Assembly (NCBI RefSeq): GCF_001278805.1
Contig: NZ_CP012602.1
Location: 1,405,001 to 1,469,000 of the forward strand
Reading direction: 5' to 3'
Source: Bacillus sp. FJAT-18017
GTDB taxonomy: Bacteria > Bacillota > Bacilli > Bacillales > Cytobacillaceae
Length of the DNA stretch: 64,000 bases
The translations under genes were made by a program, and so were the position numbers. Below the pieces are notes generated by a model. It was not told where the DNA came from. It saw only the letters and a list, made by a program, of their open reading frames with translations, and did not search any database. Below, piece after piece: positions 9,719-18,577 of this stretch (the stretch's first letter is position 1; every line of letters starts with the position of its first letter).

Positions 9719-10801
9719 CTATTTAAATTGCACAGGCTGCATATCTTCCGTTAACGGTTCTAGAATAAAGTTCTGTTTTTTCAAGTAATCCATAAGCTTT
9801 GGCAGATGTGCGAGTGTTTCAGGACGCTCATGCAGCAAAATGACGATTGGCCCGCTGCCGGCTTTTTGCTTCTCAACCTGCTCAATGACAGCATCAACAT
9901 AGCGGTTGCTTCGGTATTGCCAATCCCTGCTGTCGACCGTCCAGTCCCACATCCTGTAACCAGTTGTTTTGACAGCTTCTTTATAAGCAGGTGTCATGTG
10001 AGGAGAGCTTCCAAATGGAGTCCGGATTAAAGTTGTATCCTCCCCAGTAAGCTTCTTCACAGTTGCTCTAGCCTGATTCATTTCAGAGATTACCGACTTA
10101 GAAGATTTGTAGAATAATTTTTTATCATGTGTCACACCATGCAGTCCAAGTGCATGGCCAGAGGATGCCATCCGTTTAACCGCTTCTGGGTATTGCTTCA
10201 TGTTCGGGTCGAGCAAGAAAAAGGTTGCCTTTGCATTGTATTTATCTAGCAGGTCTAAAATTTGTCCGGAAACACGATGCGGCCCGTCATCAAAGGTCAA
10301 ATAGACAGGGCGCGGTTTTACCGGTGCCGTCACTTTGACTGGAGCTGGTTTTTTTGCCGGAGCAGGCGTTGCTGCTGGCTGTTGTTTAACTGGAGTCTTG
10401 GCTGCTTTCTTGGGTGAAGTGGCTGTTTGATCTTTCGGCTTCTGCTGGTTAACTGGTTTGAAAGGCTGCGGTTTGTTCACTCCTGCGGGTTTGGATGGCC
10501 TGACTGCCTCAGGTTTCTTTGTTTCAGTATGTTCATGTTCAGTTAGGGCAGTGATGTTTCTTTTTGGAAGCAATCTGGTTCCAGAATTGGGAACTTCTGC
10601 AGCAAGTTCAAGTTTCCCAACCGCTGCTGCAGGTTTCTCTTCCGCTGATCCAAGTTTCCCTCCAGTAAGTTCTGCGTGAACGACAGGCTCCTTTGTTTTT
10701 GCAGTTGACGTTAGTGAAAAACCAGCAAGTATTAATCCATAAACCAGGGGTACCAAAACGACGCATGCCAAAATAGCCCTTAGCCTCATGTTGCTAAGCA
10801 T
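9719..10801 (-). CDS. Polysaccharide deacetylase (NodB homology domain), membrane anchored
   Basis: 360 residues. One N-terminal hydrophobic helix (ILACVVLVPLVYGLILAGF) acts as signal or anchor. A long low-complexity linker rich in Lys, Pro, Ala and Thr (about 60-150) follows, then a NodB domain. Its metal-binding motifs are TFDDGPH near 165 and HGVTHD near 223, with RTPFGSS near 265, WTVDSRDW near 295 and ILLHERPET near 325. All CE4 catalytic motifs are present, so it should be an active peptidoglycan or chitooligosaccharide deacetylase on the cell surface. ATG 10801 follows GAGG; the frame is open 14 codons further upstream without a better site. Confidence 0.88.
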   Translation of the reverse strand: MLSNMRLRAILACVVLVPLVYGLILAGFSLTSTAKTKEPVVHAELTGGKLGSAEEKPAAAVGKLELAAEVPNSGTRLLPKRNITALTEHEHTETKKPEAVRPSKPAGVNKPQPFKPVNQQKPKDQTATSPKKAAKTPVKQQPAATPAPAKKPAPVKVTAPVKPRPVYLTFDDGPHRVSGQILDLLDKYNAKATFFLLDPNMKQYPEAVKRMASSGHALGLHGVTHDKKLFYKSSKSVISEMNQARATVKKLTGEDTTLIRTPFGSSPHMTPAYKEAVKTTGYRMWDWTVDSRDWQYRSNRYVDAVIEQVEKQKAGSGPIVILLHERPETLAHLPKLMDYLKKQNFILEPLTEDMQPVQFK

Positions 10802-11509
10802 TTTTTCCTCATTTCCTTTCCTGGTTGTTCGTAAAATTCGCAATCACTTAATTAAACGAAATATATTTCTATTATGTTACAAATATTTCTGCTAGTTTAC
10901 AAAAATACTTAAATTTTTGTGAATTAATAGAGAAAGAGAGAGACAACATGGAGAAAATAGTCAAAAGGAGGGGAGAGAGATAGCTAATATGGATATCAAT
11001 AAATTTCGCAAAAGGCTTTCAAATTCTAGGTGGAAAATCCTTATAAATACAGGAAGTTTCTCGATAGATTAGCGAATTCCTTAGTTGATAATGAGTTAAA
11101 CAAGAGCTGGAAATATTTTGTAAAACACCTATTTAGCGAGGTGTTTCTAATGACAATTAAAAAACATTAAATCTAGTCGAAGCCTTAAAGGCTATTGAAT
11201 TTTTACTGCAAGCTACAGCAAAGCTGCCAAAAAGTATGTCATGGATTAATTTGAGAATGACCACGCCAACCAACTTCTTATCCAATACAACGCAGAAAAT
11301 TGTCGGTTCTGGAACGCCCTCTCTATAACATCAGAACACGAGCACTGAAATTAGTGATTGATATCCAACTACTTAATTCTAATAGAATGGGAATTGATTT
11401 CCCATTGTGCCTGAAGTGACAAAAAACAGCCTATTACCTCACAACCACCCATCTTTATGTGGCAGGAGAATCACTTTTTCTAAACATTTATTTAATATCT
11501 AAATAATTG
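10802..11509. other. Intergenic stretch with no intact gene
   Basis: About 700 bp of AT-rich sequence. A hairpin AACACCT / AGGTGTT is at about 11135-11155. The stretch 11150-11420 has the look of a decayed coding region but is broken in all frames I read. Nothing identifiable. Confidence 0.4.
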
Positions 11510-11538
11510 TTGACTAAAGTAATTGTTAATTGTATGAT
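11510..11538 (+). promoter_or_regulatory. Sigma-A promoter of psuG
   Basis: TTGACT (11510-11515), exactly 17 bp, TATGAT (11533-11538). The same hexamers with the same spacing occur upstream of the psuK operon at 14122-14150, suggesting coordinated expression. Transcription would start near 11545. Confidence 0.75.
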
Positions 11539-11544
11539 TTAAAT

Positions 11545-11821
11545 GTAAGTTAGCGGTCGAAACTATGGAGGCGGGGAAATCGTATCTACTTAGTTTCATG
11601 CCCAATGGCTTAACTTTATGGTTCAAAAGAGTTTATGGTTGGATGAGAAAATGATGAATAGTGTTATGTTAGGGATATCGGAAACACCTAATGTCGTTTA
11701 GGTGATAGGTTCCCGCTCAGCTGTAAGTCCGCTTTAGCCATACCATAATACCTTTATGCCAGTATTCGGTTCACCAAGAACGAGTGCAAAATAATTTCAT
11801 ACGGATATGGAGGAATTATAA
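11545..11821 (+). other. Long structured 5' leader of psuG
   Basis: About 275 nt separate the predicted transcription start from psuG. The leader contains hairpin CACCTAA / TTAGGTG (11685-11704) inside a longer GC-rich portion and a second region of possible pairing around 11755-11800. No known riboswitch consensus was recognised and there is no strong terminator. Candidate regulatory RNA. Confidence 0.4.
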
Positions 11822-12736
11822 ATGAAACAATATCTTGAATTTTCAGCAGAAGTACAAAAAGCACAAGAAGAAGGCAAAGCAATTGTAGCATTGGAGTCAA
11901 CAATTATTTCTCACGGAATGCCTTATCCGCAAAACGTGCACATGGCTCGTGAGGTAGAGCAAATCGTTCGTGACAACGGGGCGGTACCTGCAACAATCGC
12001 AATTATTGACGGAAAAATTAAAATTGGTTTAACAGATGATGAATTAGAGCTATTCGGTAAAAGCTCGGATGTTGCCAAGGTATCAAGACGCGATTTAGCA
12101 GCAATCGTTGCAACGAAAAAGCTTGGTGCAACTACTGTTGCTTCCACGATGATCTGTGCTGAACTAGCTGGCATCAACATCTTTGTCACTGGCGGTATCG
12201 GCGGTGTTCACAGAGGCGCTGAAAAAACTATGGATATTTCCGCCGATCTTGACGAGTTGGCACAAACAAATGTTGCGGTTATTTGTGCGGGTGCAAAATC
12301 GATTCTTGATTTAGCTCTTACGCTCGAGTACCTTGAAACAAAAGGTGTGCCTGTTATCGGTTATGAAACAGATGTGCTTCCAGCATTCTATACAAGAAGC
12401 AGTGAACATAAATTAAATTTCTCAACTGATTCAATTGACGTTATTGCGGAAACATTGAAAACGAAATGGGAATTAAACCTTAAAGGTGGAGCAGTCATCG
12501 CTAACCCAATTCCAGAAGAGCATGCGATGGATGAGGATTATATCAATGGCATTATTGCTCAAGCGGTTAAAGAGGCCGAAGAAAATAACATTGTTGGAAA
12601 AGACAGTACACCATTTTTGCTTGGAAAAATTAAAGAATTAACAGAAGGAAAAAGTCTTGTTGCCAATATCGAGTTAGTTAAGCATAATGCGAAAGTTGGA
12701 AGCCAAATCGCTGTTACTTTCAACAACCTTAAATAA
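11822..12736 (+). CDS. psuG: Pseudouridine-5'-phosphate glycosidase
   Basis: 304 residues, the family's normal length. PsuG reversibly cleaves the C-C glycosidic bond of pseudouridine 5'-phosphate to uracil and ribose 5-phosphate. Conserved stretches include [16 protein letters not shown] near residue 24, [13 protein letters not shown] near 103, [14 protein letters not shown] near 120 and [11 protein letters not shown] near 223. The start follows GGAGG. It is monocistronic (terminator right after), while the kinase that makes its substrate is on a separate unit with a twin promoter. Confidence 0.95.
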   Translation: MKQYLEFSAEVQKAQEEGKAIVALESTIISHGMPYPQNVHMAREVEQIVRDNGAVPATIAIIDGKIKIGLTDDELELFGKSSDVAKVSRRDLAAIVATKKLGATTVASTMICAELAGINIFVTGGIGGVHRGAEKTMDISADLDELAQTNVAVICAGAKSILDLALTLEYLETKGVPVIGYETDVLPAFYTRSSEHKLNFSTDSIDVIAETLKTKWELNLKGGAVIANPIPEEHAMDEDYINGIIAQAVKEAEENNIVGKDSTPFLLGKIKELTEGKSLVANIELVKHNAKVGSQIAVTFNNLK

Positions 12737-12739
12737 GTC

Positions 12740-12767
12740 AAAGGGACGGCTCTGCCGTCCCTTTTTT
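12740..12767 (+). terminator. psuG terminator
   Basis: AAAGGGACGG / CCGTCCCTTT stem with loop CTCTG and six T. Confidence 0.92.
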
Positions 12768-12812
12768 AGTCTTTTTAGAAATAAAAATAGCTTCATAAAA
12801 AACACATAGGAA

Positions 12813-12852
12813 GGCACAATAAGAATTGAAACAGCTTATTGTGCCTTTTTTG
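12813..12852 (+). terminator. Second terminator between psuG and the convergent regulator
   Basis: GGCACAATAAG / CTTATTGTGCC stem followed by TTTTTT on the plus strand. Confidence 0.8.
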
Positions 12853-12914
12853 GCGCAAAACTTCCGATGTTCTCTAAAGGAACCATCCCTCTGCGACCAA
12901 GCACCATTCAGCCA

Positions 12915-14000
12915 CTATACACCCATTCTCCGCCTGATGAGGGGGACGGATAGGTCGTAGTTGACGGAGTTATGTGATTCCATGCAGTGGATCGCTGTGG
13001 CGTAAGCGAATTTTAGTGTTTCTTGCCAATTCATTTCGTTCATAAGACCCCAAACGACTGCAGCGGTCAGTGCAGCGCTGGCTCCGTTGGTATTTGCACT
13101 GCTGTTAAATTCTGTATCCATTTCGGTTGTGTTTTCTTTGCTTTTAAAGAGAAGGTGTCGTTTGACGGAAGAAAAAACGATTACATGTTGGACTCCTTTG
13201 TCCAATAGGATGTTCATCCTCTTTTCAACCGACGTTTCCTCGGAGTTAAATTTATCGGTAATTTGTTTTAATTCACTGGGTGTAAGGATTAACGTGTTGA
13301 TTTTGTTGAGTCCGTTGATTAACTTATAGTTTTTGTTTAAGGAAACTGTTTTCACAATAATTGGGACTTTACAATTATCAAACAACCATTCAATCGATTC
13401 CTTTGGGAGATTTGTATCGATTACACAGTATTGCGAACTATTGATAAGATCGATTTTTTTATTTAAAAATTCCGGAGTAATTTTTTTATAAATATCCATA
13501 TCATCGATTCCAACTTTTAATTGGCCATTTGGCTCATCAATATAGAGATAGGTTGAAGTGCGCTCCCCCTCAAGTTTCTTGCAATGTTGGATATCCATGC
13601 CGTTTTCCATTGCATCCGAAATAAACTTCTCCCCATTCACGTCAGCTCCGAAAACCGAAATTAAATAACTCGTCACTTCTAGCTTAGTTAAATTCATAGC
13701 AATATTTCTCCCAGCACCGCCTAATGAAAAAGTGATTTTGCCAGGATTTGAGTTATGTTCAATTAATTCCTCTTTCGGAATCCCAAATATGTCCATATTA
13801 ATCCCGCCAATCACGCAAACAAAAGCAGGCTCTCTTAAAATATACCCTCTGCCACTGATGTATCCTTTTTTTGTAAGATTATGAATATGTGATGCCGCAC
13901 TAGCACGAGTAATATTTAATCGTTCCGCTAAGTCATTTTGAGAGATTAGTGGATTTTCCTTAATCATATTTAAAATTTCGTTTTCTCTAGCAGTTATCAT
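12915..14000 (-). CDS. HTH-PfkB fusion with degenerate kinase site, probable pseudouridine/nucleoside regulator
   Basis: 361 residues. Residues 1-55 form a winged helix-turn-helix (ENEILNMIKENPLISQNDLAERLNITRASAASHIHNL). The rest is a PfkB-family domain (start VCVIGGINMDIFG; substrate loop SLGGAGRNIAMNLTKLEV). The architecture matches E. coli YeiI. However, the PfkB catalytic motif GAGD is GASA here: position 309 is Ala instead of the base Asp. The Mg-associated NXXE motif reads TPSE. It therefore should not phosphorylate. It is divergent from the psuK operon, whose product keeps both motifs. Inferred role: ligand-sensing repressor or activator of psuG and psuK. Loss of activity is read from the sequence; the regulatory role is inference. 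Confidence 0.8.
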   Translation of the reverse strand: MITARENEILNMIKENPLISQNDLAERLNITRASAASHIHNLTKKGYISGRGYILREPAFVCVIGGINMDIFGIPKEELIEHNSNPGKITFSLGGAGRNIAMNLTKLEVTSYLISVFGADVNGEKFISDAMENGMDIQHCKKLEGERTSTYLYIDEPNGQLKVGIDDMDIYKKITPEFLNKKIDLINSSQYCVIDTNLPKESIEWLFDNCKVPIIVKTVSLNKNYKLINGLNKINTLILTPSELKQITDKFNSEETSVEKRMNILLDKGVQHVIVFSSVKRHLLFKSKENTTEMDTEFNSSANTNGASAALTAAVVWGLMNEMNWQETLKFAYATAIHCMESHNSVNYDLSVPLIRRRMGV

Positions 14001-14121
14001 CTGATCACCTCATTTATCGGCTTTATTAAGCAGCAAGGTTTGGCCTTTTTCCTATTATTAGTATATTTCAGTTCCGTTATTCCTTCAACTTCTAAACACA
14101 TATTTAACCAGTGAACATAAG

Positions 14122-14150
14122 TTGACTAATTTCTATTTTATTTGTATGAT
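14122..14150 (+). promoter_or_regulatory. Sigma-A promoter of the psuK operon
   Basis: TTGACT (14122-14127), 17 bp, TATGAT (14145-14150), matching the psuG promoter in hexamers and spacing. Confidence 0.75.
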
Positions 14151-14157
14151 GAAAGCG

Positions 14158-14198
14158 TAAACAAATAAACAAATATTTAAATTGTAAAAATTTGTTTA
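14158..14198. promoter_or_regulatory. TAAACAAAT operator candidate
   Basis: Two overlapping direct copies of TAAACAAAT (14158-14166 and 14166-14174) and one inverted copy ATTTGTTTA (14190-14198) lie just after the predicted start of the psuK transcript and between the divergent regulator and kinase genes. This is a likely binding site for the HTH-PfkB protein. The repeats are seen directly; the assignment is inferred. Confidence 0.5.
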
Positions 14199-14412
14199 AT
14201 ATATTGAAAAGAAAATTAAACTGCTTATCGTTGGGGATGAGGAAAGGCAGGCAGTTGCGGCTGGGCATCACCGAAATTTTGGGAAGGGCAATTACAAGTG
14301 ATGGTGCTATAGTTTTTGGGAGATACTAAGCGTATTTTGATTCGCTTAAAAGTGACTGTAAATTGTTTTCTTAACAGATGATACATTAAAGCATTTATTG
14401 GAGGTGGTTAAT

Positions 14413-15366
14413 TTGAAACAAGAAAAATATGTCGTCGTTGTAGGTGGTTTAAATATGGACCTGGCAGGTATTTCTGGTCCTGGGTTTAAGGAAGGCGATT
14501 CAAATATTGGAACGATTAAATTAAGCGAAGGTGGCGTAGGTCAAAATATTGCCCAAAACTTAGTTAAATTAAATGTTCCTGTCTATTTAGTTACAACTTA
14601 TGGTGATGATTATTTTGGAGAAATTCTAAGTGCAGAATGCCAGAAGAAATCGATCAGCTTGGAATACGCCGAACAACTGCCGGGGAAAAGAAGTTCAACG
14701 TATTTGTACGTAACAAATAGTGATGGCGATATGGTTGTTGGCATCAATGATATGGATATTATTAACCATATTACACCAGAGTTTCTACGGGAGCGGATCG
14801 ACTTTATCAACAACGCAGCTGTTTGTGTGATTGATGGAAATATTCCGAAACAGTCGGTTGAATGGCTGGCAGAACATTGTCAGGCACCAATCTTTGTTGA
14901 TCCAGTGTCGGTCGCGAAGGTAGGCCGATTCGAAAACGTATTAGATAAGATTGATACCTTTAAACCAAATGCCATTGAGGCCGAGTATCTAACCGGAATC
15001 AAGATTACCGATGAGGCAACTGCTAAAAAAGCAGCACAACATCTAATTGATCAAGGCGTTAAAAATGTTTTTATTTCCCTTGGTTCCCTAGGAATCCTAT
15101 GTGCAAGCCAAAATGAAATGATGATCGTTCCAATTTTAAGTACAAAAATCGTTAGCGCGAACGGTGCAGGGGATTGTACGATGGCAACTATTACTTGGGC
15201 CCGCCATCATTTTGGGGCATCTTTACCCTTAATCGAAGTGGGACAGTTTACCCAATCAGCAGCCAGCATCACGCTAGAAAGCGCACACTCTGTATCACCT
15301 GAACTTACAGTGACAAACGTTATTAGGAGAGCACAACGCTACCTAGAAAAAGAAGCGGAAAATTAA
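14413..15366 (+). CDS. psuK: PfkB-family pseudouridine/nucleoside kinase, PsuK-like
   Basis: 317 residues from TTG 14413, which follows GGAGGTGG at 5 bp; an upstream in-frame TTG (14398) lies before the ribosome site and is rejected. It contains VVVVGGLNMDLAG, the substrate glycine motif EGGVGQNIAQNLVKL, the Mg motif NAIEAE and catalytic NGAGDCTMA (Asp 254). Intact and close in sequence to the C-terminal domain of the divergent HTH-PfkB protein, so the two are probably paralogues. It would make pseudouridine 5'-phosphate for PsuG. Specificity is inferred from context. Confidence 0.87.
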   Translation: MKQEKYVVVVGGLNMDLAGISGPGFKEGDSNIGTIKLSEGGVGQNIAQNLVKLNVPVYLVTTYGDDYFGEILSAECQKKSISLEYAEQLPGKRSSTYLYVTNSDGDMVVGINDMDIINHITPEFLRERIDFINNAAVCVIDGNIPKQSVEWLAEHCQAPIFVDPVSVAKVGRFENVLDKIDTFKPNAIEAEYLTGIKITDEATAKKAAQHLIDQGVKNVFISLGSLGILCASQNEMMIVPILSTKIVSANGAGDCTMATITWARHHFGASLPLIEVGQFTQSAASITLESAHSVSPELTVTNVIRRAQRYLEKEAEN

Positions 15367-15413
15367 ACTAATAAATCATTCTTCTCTCATCGAGATAAAG
15401 ACTAAGGAATTCA

Positions 15414-16127
15414 GTGAAAGGGTGGATAAAGCGGCTCGTGAAATCAAACTTATCAAAATCAGATGCACCAAAAATTACACCAAAAAGAATTATTGTCTCC
15501 ATGATTGGAATTGCCTTAGTTTGTATAGGCGTTGCCTTTAATAATAATACGATGTTTGGCAATGACCCAATTGGGATGTTTTATGATGGTATCCGAAATA
15601 CATTGAATTTTAGTCAAGCACAATTAGGATACGTATCTAATTTTATCAACATTGGATTAATTGCTTTGTTGTGGTTCTTCGGCAGAAAATACGTTAATAT
15701 TGGGACGTTTTTATATTTGATTCCATATGGTTTACTCGTCTCTTTTGGCAGTCAGCTTTATGTATCCCTGTTTGATAACAGTATTTTGTTCCACAGGGTG
15801 CTCGGTGGAATGGCAGGCATCTCTATGTATTATGTTGGGATCAGTTTATTTGTTGCTAGTAATATCGGTGTCGATCCTTTCAATGGCGCAATGTTGACGA
15901 TACGTGACAAAACAAAGTGGAGCATCCAAAGATCAAAAATAACGATGGATTTCGGTCTCATGGCGATTGGCTTTTTATTAGGGGGAAAGTTCGGGATTAT
16001 TACCATCATCACGGCGTTAACGACAGGACCGGCCATTCAATATTTAAGCCAATTGTTTGGAGAAAAGCTCTTGGCCGAAAAGCCATCCTTTAAAAAAGAG
16101 AACAGAATAAATGCAATCAAATTGTAA
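15414..16127 (+). CDS. YczE/YitT-like membrane protein
   Basis: 237 residues from GTG after AAGGA. About six hydrophobic segments are visible, beginning RIIVSMIGIALVCIGVAF. Conserved-looking GNDPIGMFYDGI near residue 50 and SNIGVDPFNGAMLTIRDKT near 150 are duplicated 'DP.....' loops as in YczE/DUF6198 proteins. It lies between the pseudouridine kinase and the nucleoside transporter, so a role in nucleoside or base movement is possible, but no function is established. Confidence 0.7.
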   Translation: MKGWIKRLVKSNLSKSDAPKITPKRIIVSMIGIALVCIGVAFNNNTMFGNDPIGMFYDGIRNTLNFSQAQLGYVSNFINIGLIALLWFFGRKYVNIGTFLYLIPYGLLVSFGSQLYVSLFDNSILFHRVLGGMAGISMYYVGISLFVASNIGVDPFNGAMLTIRDKTKWSIQRSKITMDFGLMAIGFLLGGKFGIITIITALTTGPAIQYLSQLFGEKLLAEKPSFKKENRINAIKL

Positions 16128-16278
16128 AAGTAAATAAAATATCCGGCAGCTAAAACAACAGGATTAGTCATCCGGTCGTCTCCTTCCTCAATCGGTGAAT
16201 TAAGCGAAGGAGATTCATAAAACTTTTATTGTAACCGATTGCTGTAAGCGGTTCCGAACTGTAGGAGAGGTGAAAAAA

Positions 16279-17469
16279 ATGGACATTGTTAGAGGATTAA
16301 TTGGTTTGGCTTTCATCTTTGCCTTAGGGTATTTGATTAGCTTTGATAGAAAAAATATTCGATATAAACCGATAGGCATTATGATAGTTCTCCAGCTCGT
16401 TATATCGTTTATTTGTTTAAACACTGCCGGCGGGATTAAAGTTCTCGGTGTAATTTCCGGCTTTTTTAGTTGGTTGATGGAACAAGCAGTGGGAGGCGTC
16501 AGTTTTGTATTTGGTGGCATTGCACTCGAATCTGGCGGTTTTGTTTTCTTTTTCAACGTACTCTTGCCGATCGTTTTTATATCAGCCTTAGTTGGGATTT
16601 TAAATTACATCAAGGTTCTGCCATTTATTATTAAATGGACAGGAAAAGCAATAAGCAAGATAACCGGAATGGGAGAACTTGAGAGTTACTTTGCACCTTC
16701 AACAGCGATTTTAGGACAGCCTGAAGTATTTATTACGATTAAAGAAGAAATGAAAAGATTAAAACCACAACAACTTTATACGATTTGTGCCTCGGCAATG
16801 TCAGCTGTCAGTGCAGCGATGTTAGCATCCTATATGACAATGGTTCCAGGTAAATTTGTCGTTGTTGCCGTATTTTTAAATATTTTTTCTGCGTTGATTA
16901 TTTCGTGTATTGTAAACCCTTACGATCCCAAAGAGGTAAACATTGGGGAAACTGAAATAGATAACGACCAGGAAAAAGAACCGTTTTTCCAGGTGTTAGG
17001 AAATTATATTTTGGACGGTTTTAAATTAGCGGTTACTGTAGCGGCGATGTTAATAGGTTTTATTTCCTTAGTCACTTTGTTAAATAACTCATTTGATTAT
17101 TTATTTAGTATTACCTTTACAGAAATCTTAGGCTGGGTTTTCTCCCCCATTGCTTTGTTAATCGGTATTCCTTTTGATGAAATGGTTAAAGTTGGCGGTA
17201 TCATGGCCACTAAACTGATTACAAATGAATTTGTGGCAATGGGAGAGTTAGCAAAAGTAGCTGAGACATTGTCTCCTAAAGCACATGCGATGATTTCCAC
17301 CTATTTAATTAGTTTCGCAAACTTCGGTACGCTAGGAATTGTTTCTGGCTCAATTAAAGCCATAGACATGAATCAAGGAAAAATAGTTGCCAAGTATTCT
17401 ATTAAACTTTTGATTGGCGCTACAATGGCTTCCATGCTAACAGCAACCATTGTTGGATTGTTCTTTTAA
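16279..17469 (+). CDS. Concentrative nucleoside transporter (CNT family)
   Basis: 396 residues from ATG 16279 after GGAGAGG (a GTG overlapping the ribosome site at 16270 is less likely). It has 8-10 membrane segments. CNT signatures: STAILGQPEVFITIKEEM near 140, LYTICASAMSAVSAAM near 168, and the C-terminal STYLISFANFGTLGIVSGSI near 338. Members import nucleosides with H+ or Na+. In this operon the likely cargo is pseudouridine or purine/pyrimidine nucleosides for the downstream hydrolases. Confidence 0.9.
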   Translation: MDIVRGLIGLAFIFALGYLISFDRKNIRYKPIGIMIVLQLVISFICLNTAGGIKVLGVISGFFSWLMEQAVGGVSFVFGGIALESGGFVFFFNVLLPIVFISALVGILNYIKVLPFIIKWTGKAISKITGMGELESYFAPSTAILGQPEVFITIKEEMKRLKPQQLYTICASAMSAVSAAMLASYMTMVPGKFVVVAVFLNIFSALIISCIVNPYDPKEVNIGETEIDNDQEKEPFFQVLGNYILDGFKLAVTVAAMLIGFISLVTLLNNSFDYLFSITFTEILGWVFSPIALLIGIPFDEMVKVGGIMATKLITNEFVAMGELAKVAETLSPKAHAMISTYLISFANFGTLGIVSGSIKAIDMNQGKIVAKYSIKLLIGATMASMLTATIVGLFF

Positions 17470-17510
17470 TCAGTGAAGTTATCTTGAAAAATGTTAGCAT
17501 TCCTCTCCTG

Positions 17511-17538
17511 CGGTAGGACAAACTATCGAAGGAGAGGA
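17511..17538 (+). other. Hairpin between transporter and hydrolase genes
   Basis: TCCTCTCCT / AGGAGAGGA arms without a following T-run. More likely an mRNA stability or processing hairpin than a terminator. Confidence 0.5.
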
Positions 17539-17580
17539 TAAATGGTATAGTCATTTATTTTTAACAAAGAGGGAGATTTG

Positions 17581-18522
17581 ATGGAAACAAAAAAAGTGAT
17601 TTTGGATTGTGATCCTGGACATGATGATGCGATTGCAATCATTTTAGCTGCCTCAAAAGTAAGCAATTTGAAAATTGAGGCGATTACTACTGTCGCAGGA
17701 AATGTCGAGGTTGAAAAAAACACGTTAAATACTTTAAAAGTATGCGATATTATTGGTCTAAACGATGTACCGGTCGCTCAAGGAGCAGAAAAACCTTTGA
17801 TTAAAGCTCGGGCTATTGCTGAAGAAATTCATGGCGAAACGGGGTTGGACGGCCCAAAACTGCCTGAAAACCCGACTAAAAAAGCGGTCGACCAGCATGC
17901 TGTTGATTTAATTATTGAAAAAGTATTAGCATCGGACGGCGATATTACCTTAGTTCCTACCGGTCCACTGACAAACATCGCTTTAGCGATGATCAGGGAA
18001 CCTAAAATAGTTCCAAAAATAAAGGAAATCGTCTTAATGGGTGGCGGGACCTTTGGAAACTGGACGCCAGCTGCTGAATTCAATATTTGGGTTGATGCCG
18101 AAGCGGCAAAGGTTGTTTTTGAAAGCGGTGTGCCAATTGCAATGTTTGGATTGGATGTCACCCACCAGGCAATTGCAACCAACGAGATTATCGCTAATCT
18201 CGCTAAAATTGATAACGTAGTAGCTCATTTTGTTGTGGAATTATTAAAGTTTTTCTCAAAGACTTATAAAGAAGTGTTTGACTTCGAGGGCTGGCCAATC
18301 CATGATGCTTGTACGGTTGCTTACTTAATAGATCCTTCTATTTTTGAGATGAAGTATGTTCATGTGGGCATTGAAACAAAAGGAGAACTCACTTATGGCA
18401 TGACGGTCGTTGACACATTAGCTGTCACTGGAAACCAACCGAATGTCCATTTCGCTTCACAATTAGATTCAACTAAATTCTGGGATTTATTTACAAAGTC
18501 ACTCACATCCTATTCTCGTTAA
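17581..18522 (+). CDS. Inosine/uridine-preferring nucleoside hydrolase
   Basis: 313 residues. Ca-binding N-terminal motif DCDPGHDDAIAI near residue 8, VPTGPLTNIALAM near 122, EIVLMGGGTFGNWTPAAEFN near 145 and FGLDVTHQA near 183 are the family signatures. It hydrolyses the N-glycosidic bond of ribonucleosides to base and ribose. ATG 17581 follows AGAGGGAG; a TTG one codon upstream is not needed. It sits in front of ribokinase, which would consume the ribose. Confidence 0.94.
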   Translation: METKKVILDCDPGHDDAIAIILAASKVSNLKIEAITTVAGNVEVEKNTLNTLKVCDIIGLNDVPVAQGAEKPLIKARAIAEEIHGETGLDGPKLPENPTKKAVDQHAVDLIIEKVLASDGDITLVPTGPLTNIALAMIREPKIVPKIKEIVLMGGGTFGNWTPAAEFNIWVDAEAAKVVFESGVPIAMFGLDVTHQAIATNEIIANLAKIDNVVAHFVVELLKFFSKTYKEVFDFEGWPIHDACTVAYLIDPSIFEMKYVHVGIETKGELTYGMTVVDTLAVTGNQPNVHFASQLDSTKFWDLFTKSLTSYSR

Positions 18523-18577
18523 TTAATCCAGTGTGTTATGGGAGTGGCCTATCATGAAGTAAGAGGAGGGGAAATAG

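Noticed and set aside
9357..9788. 143-residue frame on the plus strand
   Set aside because: It lies over the divergent dispersed repeat and the antisense of two real genes.
11140..11420. Possible transposase remnant between the deacetylase gene and psuG
   Set aside because: Stops occur in all frames and no motif could be recognised.
17511..17538. Terminator after the CNT transporter gene
   Set aside because: A stable hairpin without a T-run; listed as a generic hairpin instead.
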